From contig NC_071332.1 in the NCBI RefSeq assembly GCF_010183535.1, positions 13,330,001 through 13,394,000 on the forward strand: a DNA stretch of 64,000 bases, given 5' to 3'. This stretch comes from Caenorhabditis remanei (taxonomy: Eukaryota > Nematoda > Chromadorea > Rhabditida > Rhabditidae). Below, one piece after another: positions 1-12,121 of this stretch; positions within the stretch are counted from its first letter, which is position 1; every line of letters begins with the position of its first letter. A program made the position numbers and the translations under genes. The notes beneath the pieces are model-generated. The model searched no databases and was not told where the DNA came from. It saw only the letters and a program-made list of their open reading frames with translations.

Positions 1-398
1 CTAAGGAATCGAGTTTTTCGATGGGAGAAGTGTGCGAGGGGCCTTCTGAAAAATATATTAGTGAAAAATCGTATGGTGCTTTGCAAAAAAGTATGTTTCA
101 TTCATAAATCTAAATAATACGCCAACGACGCCCCAGTTTATGCCATGTCGCTTATTCTCATAGTCAGTGTCTTCATCTCCTTATCATTCAATCATTTAAC
201 ATTACCTCATTCTCCACTAATCCTCTTCTTTCCTTACTCAGTACCTATCACTTCTTTTCTTTTACCAGAACTCATTTTTTATGTCTCAGAATTACTGAGA
301 ATTCTACCAACGTCTTCTTATGTAGGTCATTTGACTGAAAATTATTGAATTTTTCTTTCATTTCGACGTTTTCAGAATCTCCAGAATTCAGAGCAACA

Positions 399-2048
399 AT
401 GTATCGTCAATTACTCGAACAACACATCGAAGTTAATGCTCAGCGTGAACCAGCAGTTCAGGAGTTGAAAGAACCCGAAAAATCAGTTCCCATATCCGAG
501 AAAGAGCAAGTAAAAGCGCAGATGGAGAAACATACAGTCGTCGAGAAGCCAGGGAAGATCTCTGATAAGAAGAGTACGTCATCTGAAAAAGAAAACGCGT
601 CGCCTTCAGATCCAATTGGTTAGTTTTTCAAGGTCAAAATAAAACAAAATGAAGCCATTCTGATCAAATTTCGATCGTAAACCTCGAAGAACGCTTTAGT
701 TGAGCAACAATCCAAAAATCACTAGCTTCATCCTTTTTAAAAAATAATTTTCAAAACGTTCAAATTTTGAATCTATTAGTTTCATTCAATAGTATTTGTC
801 GACTCTGAGCAAAATATACTACAAAAAAGGCTTCTTTTCCATAGGAGTGTCTCAGTTAGTCTCTGATCATTGCTAATCCTTTGGTATAAAAGAGAAGTCC
901 AATGTGAGAAAAATCTGATAAATTTCTTATTTTTGTGTACTCTCTGAATACAAAGAGCTCTACAATGAGCTCTTCTTCTATCCAAATTCGTATTGATTTC
1001 GCTTCGCCGTCACCGGTCAGAAGATTCTTTGATCCGAGAAGAAGTCTTTTTGTCTCGAATAGTTCATCTGCAGAGATAGACAATGGACCGGTACCGGATT
1101 ATCTTTTAGGTACACTTTTGGATTTCTGATTAAAATGACTCAAAGTGGTTCCGACCGAGAAAAGAGTTGAATATGTTTTTCAAAATCGCGTGTTCAATAA
1201 GACTTCACAGCAGATTCTGGTAGAAAATAAACCACAAATCAAGAAATTTCCAGATTTCTGAGGTCTCCCAGAAACAAATAACAGTTTGAAGCAAGTGTTT
1301 AAGTCAACAAAAACAAACGTAGCAGCTCATTGACTAACACGATTTCTCTCATAATTCAAGAAAAATATTTTTGGTAATTACAGCTCAAAAAATCATCGAT
1401 GAAACATCTCGTTTATCGGATCGTCAGAGGGATATTCTCCAGAAGACATTCACAACAATCGAGCAGGACTGCGTGAGAAATGGGCTCAAAATCTTTGTCA
1501 GGTAAGTGATAAGCAGTAATTTTCAGCTTTAACGTTCCCATTTTCAGACTTTTTGCCGAATACCCACGCTACAAATTGATATGGCCACAATTCAGAGCAA
1601 TTCCAGACTCAAGTTTGATGAATGCAGTTGAACTGAGGTGCGTTTCAGTGTGAACGTTCAGACATTTGACATTCAAAATATTTTCAGAAGACACGCTTCT
1701 GTGTATTTGAAAGGTCTCGGAAGAATCATCGAATCGATGAGAGATGAAGAGGAATTGAGAAAATCAATGTCAAGAATCGCATTGGCACATATCAAATGGA
1801 ATGTTCAGAGAAATCATGTCATTGTGAGTGAACAGAATTCCTAGTGAGAGTTAGAAGAAGTGTAAAATTAACAAAAGCATTTTTGCAATTAAAAAAAATT
1901 TCAGCACATGATTGAGCCGGTATTGGAAGTTGTCAAGGAATGCAATGGATATCAATTAGATGAAGAGACTCGTCAAGCATGGACAGTTCTTTATCAAGTC
2001 ATAGCAAATCTCATCGAAGTCTTCCGGTGTCGTGCGTTGAATGAATAA
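399..2048 (+). CDS. Globin with alternative first exons
   Basis: Globin, a haem protein for oxygen or redox sensing. Core exons are 1384-1501, 1548-1637, 1688-1823 and 1905-2048. The core reads as a globin fold: CD1 Phe in WPQF, candidate distal His in RRHASVYLKGL, candidate proximal His in ALAHIKWNVQRNH. Two upstream exons both end in phase 1 and fit exon 1384: 399-618 (acceptor at 375, charged Lys/Glu-rich extension, about 235 aa in total) and 965-1109 (MSSSSIQIRIDF start, about 210 aa in total). This suggests two promoters or alternative first exons. An AATAAA lies at 2174. Family assignment is firm; the choice of first exon and the physiological role are inferred. Confidence 0.85.
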
Positions 2049-2411
2049 TTTGTCGATATTTTTTTTTGGTTTTTTTGTTCAAAAGTTTTCCATGAAAACT
2101 GACAACACCCGTATGCTGTTACAGCGTTTTTTTTGTATGATCATTTGAAAGTGTACTCTTTCAATTTCGTATTAATAAATTTCTTGATTCGTAGTTTATT
2201 TATTGACAGGAATGAAGAAGCATCACTGTGGAGCTATTGACTAAAACGTTCCCTAATGCGACGGCGGGCGAGAACAGAGAAGCGAGATGGGATGTTGCTC
2301 GCGGCCGACAGTGAGAGACGCAGACATTTTGATGAAAAATATAACTGAAACCCGACATCACTGATAGTGACTTCAATCAGTTCTGGCGCGGGGAAGGTAT
2401 TTGTTCGGTAT

Positions 2412-4201
2412 TCACGTACCTTGATAATAGTCATCATAATCATCGATTTCATCTTTAATATCAATCTTCATATCCATTTCTTCATCTTCTTCTATAATTT
2501 CATCTTGAATTTTCTGCATTCTCTTCTGCCTTAACTCAGCAATTTGTCGTTCGATTTCTTCTTTCTCATCAGGATCATTCGGATCTCCTCCTCTCAAATA
2601 TTGTTCTATAGAAATTTGATTCTTTTCTCGTTCGAATTTTCCATGTTCCTCCATAACACTATAATGAACGCGTATCGCATCCAAACGTGCTCTCTCATCG
2701 ACAACTTCAAGGCACTTTTGGCGTTTCTCGTATTTTTGCAAGAAGGATGACTGCTCTGGCTAAAAAATAAAGATTATATGTGAAGAAAATGCGCGTATCA
2801 ACCTACAGTCAATTCAACTTCTTTATCCCAATCCAACTTGATATCTCTCCAATAAACGCTCCATTCGGGACGGCCACTGCACACTATCTTTTGAAAATCT
2901 TCAACGATTCGACGATAGTTTATCTGAAAAAAGTTTAATTTAAAACTCTTTTCACTTTTTCGAGAAAAAACCTTCGAAAATTCGACTTACAATTGACAAA
3001 AGCGCACCAGCACGTGGTCCTTTCGGACACCATGCTCCTCCTCGAACCGCTTGTTTCTCCAATTTCGCTTGAGCTATTTTAGCTACTTTCAGATGATCGG
3101 CGAGATTATGGAGCCTGAAAATCATTCTATATTTTGGAAAAACTTTTAGCACACTTACGCAGTACTGAACCAATGGTCAACAGGTTCCTCGAACTTTTCG
3201 AGCGGATCTGGAAAATTCTCCAAGAAATCTCTTTTCATTTCGAGTGTTCTCTGTTGACATTTCGAATTTTTCCATGGTAACTTGCCACGTGTCCAATCAA
3301 AAAGAATATAAATCAGCATTTCTAGTTGATCTAATTCGGACATGCGATGCATTTCTCCGTTCACTATAAATTCAATTGGTGCATATAAAATATCATTTGA
3401 AGTCCATGCCAAATCCAATGTCTCCGCATTGATTATATGAATTTCGTCGATTGAACGATGACGTTTGTCTGATGACACTTGGACCTGCAAAGTTAAAGTT
3501 TTTCGATTAGAAAATAGTAAAAATCGGATTTTCTGATAAGTGATGAGTAAAACGGCTTGTTTTTTCGAGTTTATCGATTACTAACATCAGTTATATCATC
3601 CAAGTAAAACATTCTCGTTTTCACATCCAATTTCCATTGTTTCGTATCGAAATTTCTCAAAACATGACCAGATGAATTGAGCAATTCGAGAATTGAAATG
3701 ATATCAATCGCAATGAATGATGCAGTAATTGATGATACTTTCAGACGATCATCATCTGATCGAATACATTTCAATAATGTTTCAAGAGTTGGACCTGGGC
3801 GAGTACGTTGAACCATGTAGAATAAATGATTATTAATAATATTCGAGTCAATGACATTTGTAAAACGATGAGAATATCCAAGCGAGAACTGCTGAAGTGA
3901 GAATTCGACTTGGCTCGCAATCGATGTCACATTGTCATTTCCCGTTTCCAGATACAGAACACCCTGAAAACAAAAGCATTGATAACATGAAATCTACCCG
4001 TTTATTACGTACGAATATCTTGAAACTTGTATCGCAGACTTGATAACAATGCGCCGCTCCTCGCTTGTCCAACTTCTTGATAATGATCCATTTTTTGGCG
4101 AAAACTTTTTTTGGTTTTAATTCAGATAAATCATCATCAGTGAAACGATGAACCACTTTTTCCAGATCATGTCCTTTACGATTTCGATATTGTCGGCTCA
4201 T
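2412..4201 (-). CDS. TTBK-like (CK1 superfamily) pseudokinase
   Basis: Exons 4013-4201, 3586-3963, 3159-3484, 2991-3114, 2807-2923 and 2420-2759 join in frame. The C-lobe matches nematode TTBKL kinases: an ASLN-like APIEF stretch, then LDQLEMLIYILFDWTRGKLPW, as in the CK1/TTBK DDLESLxYML..GxLPW region. Catalytic positions are gone: the glycine loop is degraded (KLDKRGAAHCYQV), no VAIK lysine is visible, the HRD position reads LRNFD and the DFG position reads LDDIT. The tail is acidic coiled coil. Reading through gives a stop at 2412 (about 493 aa); a 37-nt intron (2383-2419) would extend the frame to 2234 (540 aa). Binding or scaffold function is inferred. Confidence 0.8.
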
Positions 4202-4641
4202 TTTTGAGAAGCTGAAATTACGGAAATTGAAAGAAATAGATACCGAATGAATTGTAATTGAGAAAAATAAAGAAAATAAAGAGAAAACAGCAAATTTTAC
4301 TCTAACTCGACACTTTTAACTATAAAGAAGCTCTTTTCAGAGTTGAAACTATTTGTAGTTAACAGAATGAATGTTTGTAAAAGTTCCGAAAACAACTTGA
4401 ACGCACTGAAAATCATAAAAACCTCGAAGAAAATCGACAAAAACTTTGATTAAAACTTTTTCAAAAAACGGGAAACACGCCAGTTCCCGCATAGCACGCA
4501 AGCGACACGACTGACGCAACCGGCGATATTCGGGCGGGCGTTCAAATTTTGTTAACCTTTTGAAAATTGTTATGAAAATTATTGCCACAAGAAGTACGAC
4601 TTTTATCTATAAACATAAAGGAAATGCAATGACATAGACTT

Positions 4642-5563
4642 TTATGAGCTTTCCTCGCCAGTGAGAGCAGAATACGAAGCAACCAAATTGGCGTTTTCAT
4701 TATGAATTTGTCTCTGTTTTCTTGCAGCCACTCCAGATTTCTTCATCAATGTCTCTAAGTCTTCCAGCATTTTCTTCTGTTCCTGCTCCATTCGTTTCTC
4801 CTCTTCAAGTCGTTCACCGAGTAGTTTTCTCTGTTCTTTCAACACTTCAATCACTTTTTCTATTTCAGCCGATTTCTGATTCCATTCGTTACATTTCTCT
4901 TCTTCATAATCACAGTCCAGTTTCAGACTTTTCAGTTGCAACTGAAAATTTGACCATGAGTACGATGGCCTAAATTTAGCGGTTTCTCGAGCGCCTACCT
5001 TATGCAAATGACGTCTATGATCAATCTCCTTTCTCATTCTCTCCACTAAATCTTTCTTTTCTGCCAACAAATCAAGACTTTGTTGAATTTCAGCATTGAG
5101 TGATGCAGACGAATCCATTGTCATTCCCATTTGAGCTCGTTTTAGTTTCACCTGGAAGCCAAAACTATCAATACAGTACTCTTCTAAGGAAGACTTTTTC
5201 CCATTTTTCCTGCTAAAAATGTTCAAAATACCTCATTCATCAACTCGGACAAATGTTGTGCCCAAGCTGTGACTCGATACGAGATTTCAGATTCTCTGCG
5301 TCTCGCCTTATCAACTCGATCCCATAATTCAGTGACTTGTGATTGAACAACGCCAATACGATTACTCAATTCTATTTTTTTCCCCATTTCCACTTCCATT
5401 TTGATCTCCAAAAGACGAAGACATTCATCGACGTCGTGCTCGTACTCTGCAACCGATTCACTCTGGAATCAAGAGGCTTTTCTTTTGAGACTCGGGAGAT
5501 TCAAACCGTTATCGAAGTGACATTGACAATCGTCAGTTTTTCTCGAATTTCTTTGATATCCAT
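4642..5563 (-). CDS. Coiled-coil protein of unknown function
   Basis: Four exons (5507-5563, 5232-5462, 4999-5151, 4642-4941), all joined in phase 0, give 246 aa starting MDIKEIREKL. Nearly the whole chain is charged heptad-like helix, with a Glu/Lys-rich block near the C terminus (EEEKRMEQEQKKMLEDLETL). No signal peptide or membrane segment is visible. I do not recognise the family. The size and coiled-coil content would fit a cytoskeletal, kinetochore or vesicle complex subunit, but this is not evidence of function. The start is the only ATG in frame after the 5' acceptor-like sequence; an internal frame could also begin within the 5152-5231 intron if it is retained. Confidence 0.75.
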
Positions 5564-6189
5564 TTATCGATTGAACTTTTTTAGTTCGATTCGAACAAGT
5601 CTTTTTTGATAAATAATTGGGAAAACATTATTCAAACTTCCGATACGTTGGTGAGACGTGGCAGTACTGTGAAAGGTAACCGAACCAGTAGGGTAGGTCA
5701 CGCGGAAAATTCAATATTTTCTTCGAATTTTTCACATTTTGATAAGAAAAATATTTGGCTGAAACAACGCTATATTCTAGTGTTTTGTGATTTTATTATA
5801 GAATCAGTAGTTTTTTTTCGATCAAGTGGTGTTTGTAGTCGGTTGGACCGTTTTGTGATGTTGGTTCTGAAAAAATTTATTACTTTTCTAATCACGAAAC
5901 GATCGAAACCACAGTAGTTTATCTAATTGTCCAATAACCGGAATTTTATGTTCCTAAAAAAAAAGAGCACCAAACATTTCATTTTTTCTAATATTTACCT
6001 AAAAACACGTTGTCCCCTTCTACGTATATAAATACCACATATGAAAACCATTATCTTATCAGTTATTATTATCAGCTGACCCCCTCTTTCTCCCGTCTAA
6101 ACTTGTCTAACTTTTTCTAAACCAACCCATTTTCAACTTTTGATTGACTTCGCCTTTTCGAAATTCACTCTATTTTATTCACTATATAA
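5564..6189. other. Intergenic, no gene seen
   Basis: Divergent promoter region between the coiled-coil gene and the acid phosphatase. It is AT-rich, with TATATAAATACC near 6024 and a paired TTATCAGTTATTATTATCAGCTGA near 6055 (WGATAR-like sites, typical of gut-expressed nematode genes). I see no convincing coding exon. Confidence 0.4.
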
Positions 6190-8011
6190 ATGTCTATTTT
6201 CTTTACTTTTCTTCTATTTTTCACCTCTGTATCTCCTCATAAATATCTTCCAATCGACCGTATTCCTATGTGGAAATCTAAAAATGACCCGAACATTGGA
6301 CCAGCATTCGGACAACCGGAACAAATTCGTCTTGCCTATGGAGGTGACCAATCCACGTATTCTGTGACGTGGCAAACCTATGATGACACATTGAAATCAA
6401 TTGTGGAGTACGGAAAAGACATTTCTGATTTGAAGAACTCGGTGGAAGGAAGATGTGCTGTATTTTTGGATGGACAGAAGCATAGCGTATGGAGATATAT
6501 TCATAGAGTCAATCTGACTGGATTGGAGCCTGGGACAAGATACTGTAAGTCTGAAACTTCTTTTTGAAATAACGAATTAATTTAGATTACCATGTGGGCT
6601 CGGAACACGGTTGGAGTCCGATATTCTTCTTCACTGCTCTCAAAGAACGTGAAGGCGGAGGGTTCATTTATGCAGTCTATGGAGACTTGGGTGTGGAAAA
6701 TGGGCGTTCTCTGGGAACAATTCAGAAAATGGCACAAAAGGGAGAACTGGATATGGTATTGCATGTTGGTGAGTATCACCTTAATAAAGATGTTTTATTA
6801 TTATACTCTTTGTAGGAGACTTTGCCTATAATATGGACGAATCGAATGGCGAGACTGGGGATGAGTTCTTCCGGCAAATCGAGCCAATAGCTGGATATAT
6901 TCCATACATGGCGGCAGTTGGAAATCACGAATACTACAATAACTTCACTCATTATGTCAATCGGTTCACCATGCCGAACTCGGAGCATAATTTGTTTTAT
7001 AGGTTAGCAAATGACCTAATCATAATCGAAAATTTTTTTTTTTAATCTTCAGTTACGATCTTGGTCCCGTTCATTTTATTGTCTTCTCAACCGAATTCTA
7101 CTTCAATCTTCACTTGGGATACCATCAGATGGAGAATCAATTCAATTGGTTGACGAATGATTTGAAGGTATGAATGGCTTGTATAAACTAATTTTAGTTT
7201 TACAATCTTCTCTAGAAAGCCAACGCGAATCGAAAGGAAGTGCCCTGGATTATCACTCAAGGACATCGACCGATGTATTGTTCTGATTTCGATGGAGACG
7301 ATTGTACCAAGTATGAATCCATTGTAAGTTGCGCCTCTTTTTTCACTCAACTTAATCAAGTTTCTAGATCCGTACTGGACTTCCATTGACTCATGGATAC
7401 GCTTTGGAGAAACTCTTCTATGAGTATGGTGTTGATGTTGAACTATGGGCCCATGAACATAGTTATGAGAGACTGTGGCCAGTGTATAACCGGACAGTAT
7501 TCAATGGAACACAACAACCATACGTGGATCCACCGGCTCCTGTTCATATTATCACGGGATCAGCGGTGAGTTTTCATAAACATTAATTTTTTTATCATTC
7601 AATTTGAATTTTGCAGTCGAATGTGAATTTTTTGTTTTAGGGATGCCGAGAAAACACAGATGTCTTCATTGAGCATCCACCGCCATGGAGTGCTATCAGA
7701 TCGACGGATTACGGTTTCGGAGTCATGAGAGTATATAATTCGACACATTTGAATTTTAAACAAATCAATGTTGCACAGGTAAATTAGTGGATATGAAAAC
7801 ACCAAATTTTCAATTCCAGGGTGGAACGGAAGACGATGATTTCTGGGTGATCAAATCGTCTCCAAAACATCATCGACCATTCAAACACCGAGATTTGAAA
7901 AGGCTTCGGACTTATGGAACACACGTACCGAAACATCACTGTCATCATAAATCACATTGTGATGAGACAAGAAAGAAAAGAACACGAAGACACCAGAAAA
8001 GAGATGAATGA
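6190..8011 (+). CDS. Secreted purple acid phosphatase
   Basis: Metallophosphoesterase of the purple acid phosphatase family, expected to hydrolyse phosphomonoesters in a secretory or lysosomal compartment. Exons 6190-6544, 6586-6768, 6816-7002, 7053-7167, 7216-7323, 7368-7565, 7641-7778 and 7820-8011 give 491 aa. There is an N-terminal signal peptide (MSIFFTFLLFFTSVSPH). All five metal-ligand blocks are present in order: GDLG, GDFAY, GNHE, QGHRPMYC and AHEHSYER. The N-terminal fibronectin-like domain has YSVTWQTYDD. The tail is rich in His, Lys and Arg (KHHCHHKSHC...). GATA-like sites lie upstream. An AATAAA is at 8049. Confidence 0.93.
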
Positions 8012-8193
8012 TTTTTCTGTTTCATGAGACATTTTTATGTACATTTGAATAAATTTGAGCATTTTTAATTGTTATAACTTTACAATCGATGGAAACATTC
8101 TTGATGACGGCGGTCCTCCGATTAATTTTAGACGTTGTGGTTTCCTGGAAAATCATGATATGACTGAGCACACTCCAAAGAGTAAACGATTAC

Positions 8194-9325
8194 TTACATT
8201 TTATAAATTTTCGAAACAAAATTTCGGAATGGCGGGAAGAAAATCAACAAGAAAATCATATTGATTGAAGAGTGTGCCAAGAACCAAACAATGCACATTC
8301 CAACTAATAATTCGCCATTATTTGTAACTTCAATACGAACAAATACTCCGAGTAATCCAACTGGAACTATACATAACACAGAAGTGAGACTTTGAACGAG
8401 TAGACTACGAATCGCTTCCTGATGTTTTTGATAGGTTACTGTAGATATACGAAGTTTCAGTTTTCGCATCATATGGAATATATCAGATACGATCAATGAT
8501 ATGGATAGGATAATTGCAACTCCGCATAAAGCAGTACACAGAAATAAGTATTGAAACTTTTCAGTTCTGATATAAATTTCAAATTCGTGTAATTCTTCAA
8601 AGTTCCTGTAATACTGAGTGAGGTTCTGAAAAAAAATCAATAAACAGCCTGATAGAAACAAATAAACTAGGACATCCGGATAGACAGGCCTACAAACCGA
8701 ACCTTCCTCACATAATCCCATTTTTCTTCCTCGGTAATCCTAACAGAATTGAAGCTTATTCCGCCAATTGGCAGACTTATAAAACATATAAAATATCCAG
8801 AAAATTCTAGAAACTTGGGAATGACATGAGTTTTCAAAATGACTGCAATTGCTTGATGTTTTTTGACAAAACAAATTATCAATAATTCGAACTGAAACAC
8901 TCCAAGACATCCGGCGATGAGCTGTAAAACAAAAAGAAGTCGATCAGCTCACTTATACTATTCCATAAGTTACTTATAGATCTCTACAAAATCAGTTTCT
9001 AAACAATTAACCAGTTCAACTACTTATTGTTCCCACTTACCAATAAATAATGTGTGGGAACACCGAACCAATTTGCCAGGAAACCCACAGAATACCCTGC
9101 TAAATATGGAACCAACGGAACCCCTTGCATCAAAAAAGTCATATGGATATCAGTCAAAAAACAGACAGACTGATAGAAAAGAAGATAAAATCGAAAACTT
9201 CCTAGTTTTTTGCATTGAAATATCAGTAAATATATACCAAAGGAATTCAAACATACAGATGTTACACCGATTAAATGGTAGTAAGTGATCAGCCATGTTG
9301 GCACCGAAAAGTTCATAGAAACCAT
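8194..9325 (-). CDS. SRI-family serpentine chemoreceptor
   Basis: Seven-transmembrane chemoreceptor of the nematode SRI (class i) type. Exons 9041-9325, 8703-8921 and 8194-8625 join in phase 0 to 311 aa. SRI-like features are the N-terminal YYHLIGVTSVCLNSFGIYL helix, the FRFYLLFYQ..TDIHMTFLMQ block, the YVRK..N splice in the second extracellular loop, and the C-terminal SSINMIFLLIFFPPFR. The start could also be the internal ATG two codons later (MNFS). Expected in the cilia of chemosensory neurons by family knowledge. No frame break seen. Confidence 0.88.
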
Positions 9326-9772
9326 TTGGTCAAATATATTTAGTGACGTTGTAAAACAAGGGTGAATTTGAAGAAAGCCGGCAGAAATCTAGCTGAATCA
9401 GTGAACTACATACATTGCTGATATTAAAAGAGACAGGTGAAATCTTTTTTCTTGTTTTTCAATTTTGCTTCGATTTTTGGCCTCTCCATGTCTGTCTGTG
9501 CATCCGGATGTCTGTCTTTACTGGATCTTTTAAAAATGTTTTGGAATTGAAACGAAAAAAACTGTAAGTGTAAGCAGGAACCTGGTTGCTAGAGTTAGTC
9601 TACATTCGCAAATGTGTTTACATGTAAAATTCATAATTTTAGAAAAATGAAGGAAAGAGGTGTAACTGATAAAGAATTCAGTTTTCAAACAACTTTCACA
9701 TTTATTTATTATTATTCGACTGTTCTAATTTTCTTTTTTCCTTCTAGTTTACCTAATTTCAGAAGTTTCAGC

Positions 9773-10648
9773 ATGTTACCATTGAATGCTGAGAAACCAA
9801 TTTCACCTGCATTTCACCTATCAATCAGAAAAGGTAAGTAGTGGGATTGACGATATCAGAAAACTGTTTGTTCCAGGAGCCCGTTTATCCTGATAAACTC
9901 ACAAGAATTCTTCAAAATGGGGCGCCTTCGTTGGAAGTTCAGCTGAAACATGCCTGGAATCCAAATGACTGTCCTAAAGATATATCAGTCAAAACAGATA
10001 ATCCTCTCACTTTTCACCGTAATCCAATTGCTGAAAGTACTCATGGAATACGTGGAAAACAGGGATCAGTAGTGAATTCCACGTATGGCAAATCGATTGG
10101 CCAAGGAACCAAAGGGGAACAACTGCAATGATTGGGAGGCTGATTTACATATGGGGGATATCGTTCACTGATTGGAAAATATGAAAATAGTTACGGATGG
10201 GATATGGGTAAGTTTCATTTAATTTCAATGTTTTATCACAGATTCAATTATATTTACAGTAAGCAACTTCTGCCATCATGACTCAAATCACTATGAAACT
10301 TGGAAATATCCAAATGATTTCAACGACTGGTTGGCTCCAAGTAAAGTACGCATCGGGTTCCATTAGTTTTCAGGTTCTCTAGATTCTTCAAAAGTTCTAA
10401 CATTTTCAGATCTATTGTCTTCTTGATATGGACGAAGGAACTCTATCATTTGCTGCCGATTCCGAATATTTGGGTGTTGCTTTCAAAGGATTTCAAGGAA
10501 AACACTTTATCCAATTGTTGGATGTGTATGAGGTCACTGTGAGGCCACAATGACATATCAAGGATCTGTTTATGATGAGATTCAGATGGAACGTAATACA
10601 GAAGACGAAGATTCGGATGGCGGCTTTGAAAACTTGAGGAAGAGTTGA
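9773..10648 (+). pseudogene. Decayed SPRY/SOCS-box (SPSB/gustavus-like) gene
   Basis: The exons still read as an SPSB SPRY domain: LKHAWNPNDC, LTFHRNPIAESTHGIRGK, FHVWQIDWPRNQRG, YGWDM, YCLLDMDEGTLSFAADSEYL and GVAFKGFQGKHF. The frame changes several times: after GIRGK, again between MIG and GYRSLIG (where a block normal for the family is also missing), and again near DVYEVT versus CEATMTYQG. The 9773-9836 exon also does not join the next exon in frame with the obvious TTCCAG acceptor. No C-terminal SOCS box is recognisable. Intact family members recruit substrates to Cullin-5 ligases; this copy should not. It ends beside the convergent SRW gene. Confidence 0.8.
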
Positions 10649-10683
10649 GACATTTGAAGACCAATGAATAAAGATTTCTGAAA

Positions 10684-12121
10684 TTATCCAACCGCACCGA
10701 GTGATGTTTTCGAAACAGAAGTACTCTTTCGGACTACAGTACCCGCAGATTTCCAGGGCTGAAAACTTAAAAGTTAGTTTAGGTCTCGACTGGAAAACTC
10801 ACTTCTTCTTTCTTGCAACAACAGAATAAAGACTTGGTAGCATCTCTATACTGAGCAGACATTAAAAGACAAACAATACAATGAGATAATATATTTATAG
10901 TTCGAAGGAGAGGATATTGATTTCGACATATCTCAATATATGCCCTGAAAATATTCGAATAGGGTGACGACTATTTGGGAGTGCATAACATTTCGAGTTT
11001 TACTCTTTGCACTTGAAAACATTTTAAGAGAGCAAAACTCACAACAAATTATTATTTTTCATGTTCAATTTCATCCAAAAAAGGAGAGTATATTGAATGA
11101 TGGCATCAACTCCTCCAAGTCCTTCGGATAACATAAAAGTAATTGTCATGAATAAAACCAATTTGCTTGTGTTATCTGACTTTTTCTCCGTTGAAACACT
11201 TTTTTGTCTCTTCTTTTTATAAGAATGAATTTGAATGAGAAGAGCAATTGTGAGAATGGGATAGATTATAAAAGGAAGGAATTTCAAAATTATTTCAGGA
11301 ATGTTGAGATATTTCGAAAGTTTCTCATCCAATGCCAATGGTGCAACGACAACGTATCGATCGATTTCATTTTTCGGTTGAGGTGGACACCTTGAAATAA
11401 ATTTAAAGCTTTATGGACAATTAATAGCTTTCGAAACTCACACGTTCTTTGGCATAACATCCGGCAACCAATGAATTCGTAAAAACCAAAATATAAACCA
11501 CGTGTGAAAAATTATCCAAATCACCATAACTATCAGAATAATTATTAAGGTCCACTTGACAGTTGCCACGTTTTGTACCCGGTCACTCATTGGAAATATC
11601 ACGGCAATGGTTCTGATAAATGACATTATAATGGAAAGCCAAATGGATAACCGTTTTGTGATCTCAAATAATGTTGATAAAATCTGTCCTTCCGCATTAA
11701 TTGCTTCCCATTTAGTTTTCAAACAGTAGTATGTTTCGTCATCTATAACTGTCTTTCGGGGAATCGCGGTTAAGGTATACGGTAAATACGGATCATAGTT
11801 ACAAAGAGAGAAATTCAGAATATCAGATAAACAAATAGCAATCATATACATAAAGATTGCATTGGAACGTAGTGGCTTCCGAGTGAGAATTATGAAATGA
11901 AAAATATTGAAGAGAAGTGCCAAAGCTTGAAGATTTACATTGACAGTTACCGAATCTTCAAGTATATTTATAGTACTATAATCAAGTTCTGGATAGTCAT
12001 CCAGTATTGAGTAATCTGATGGATCATAATTTGAGTCATCGAAATTGTAAAGATCGTCTAATTCCGCTGACGTCAGATCATAATTATAATCGTCATCGAC
12101 AGGAATTGGGGGAACAACCAT
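10684..12121 (-). CDS. SRW-family serpentine receptor
   Basis: Peptide-receptor-like GPCR of the nematode SRW class. Exons 11442-12121, 11043-11390, 10803-10944 and 10684-10758 total 1245 nt (414 aa), all phases matching. Diagnostic parts: FILTRKPLRSNAIFMYMIAICLSD, SIIMSFIRTIAVIFP, the third-loop KKKRQKS stretch, and C-terminal LLMSAQYRDATKSLFCC. The last intron (45 nt) adds a short tail; without splicing, the frame stops at 10779 instead. The roughly 70-residue extracellular N terminus is extremely rich in Asp, Glu and Tyr. The closest described relatives are FMRFamide-type receptors; the ligand is unknown. Confidence 0.88.

Noticed and set aside
145..348. 67-codon hydrophobic frame upstream of the globin
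   Set aside because: Pyrimidine-rich intronic or promoter sequence; no splice phase linking it to the globin exons was found.
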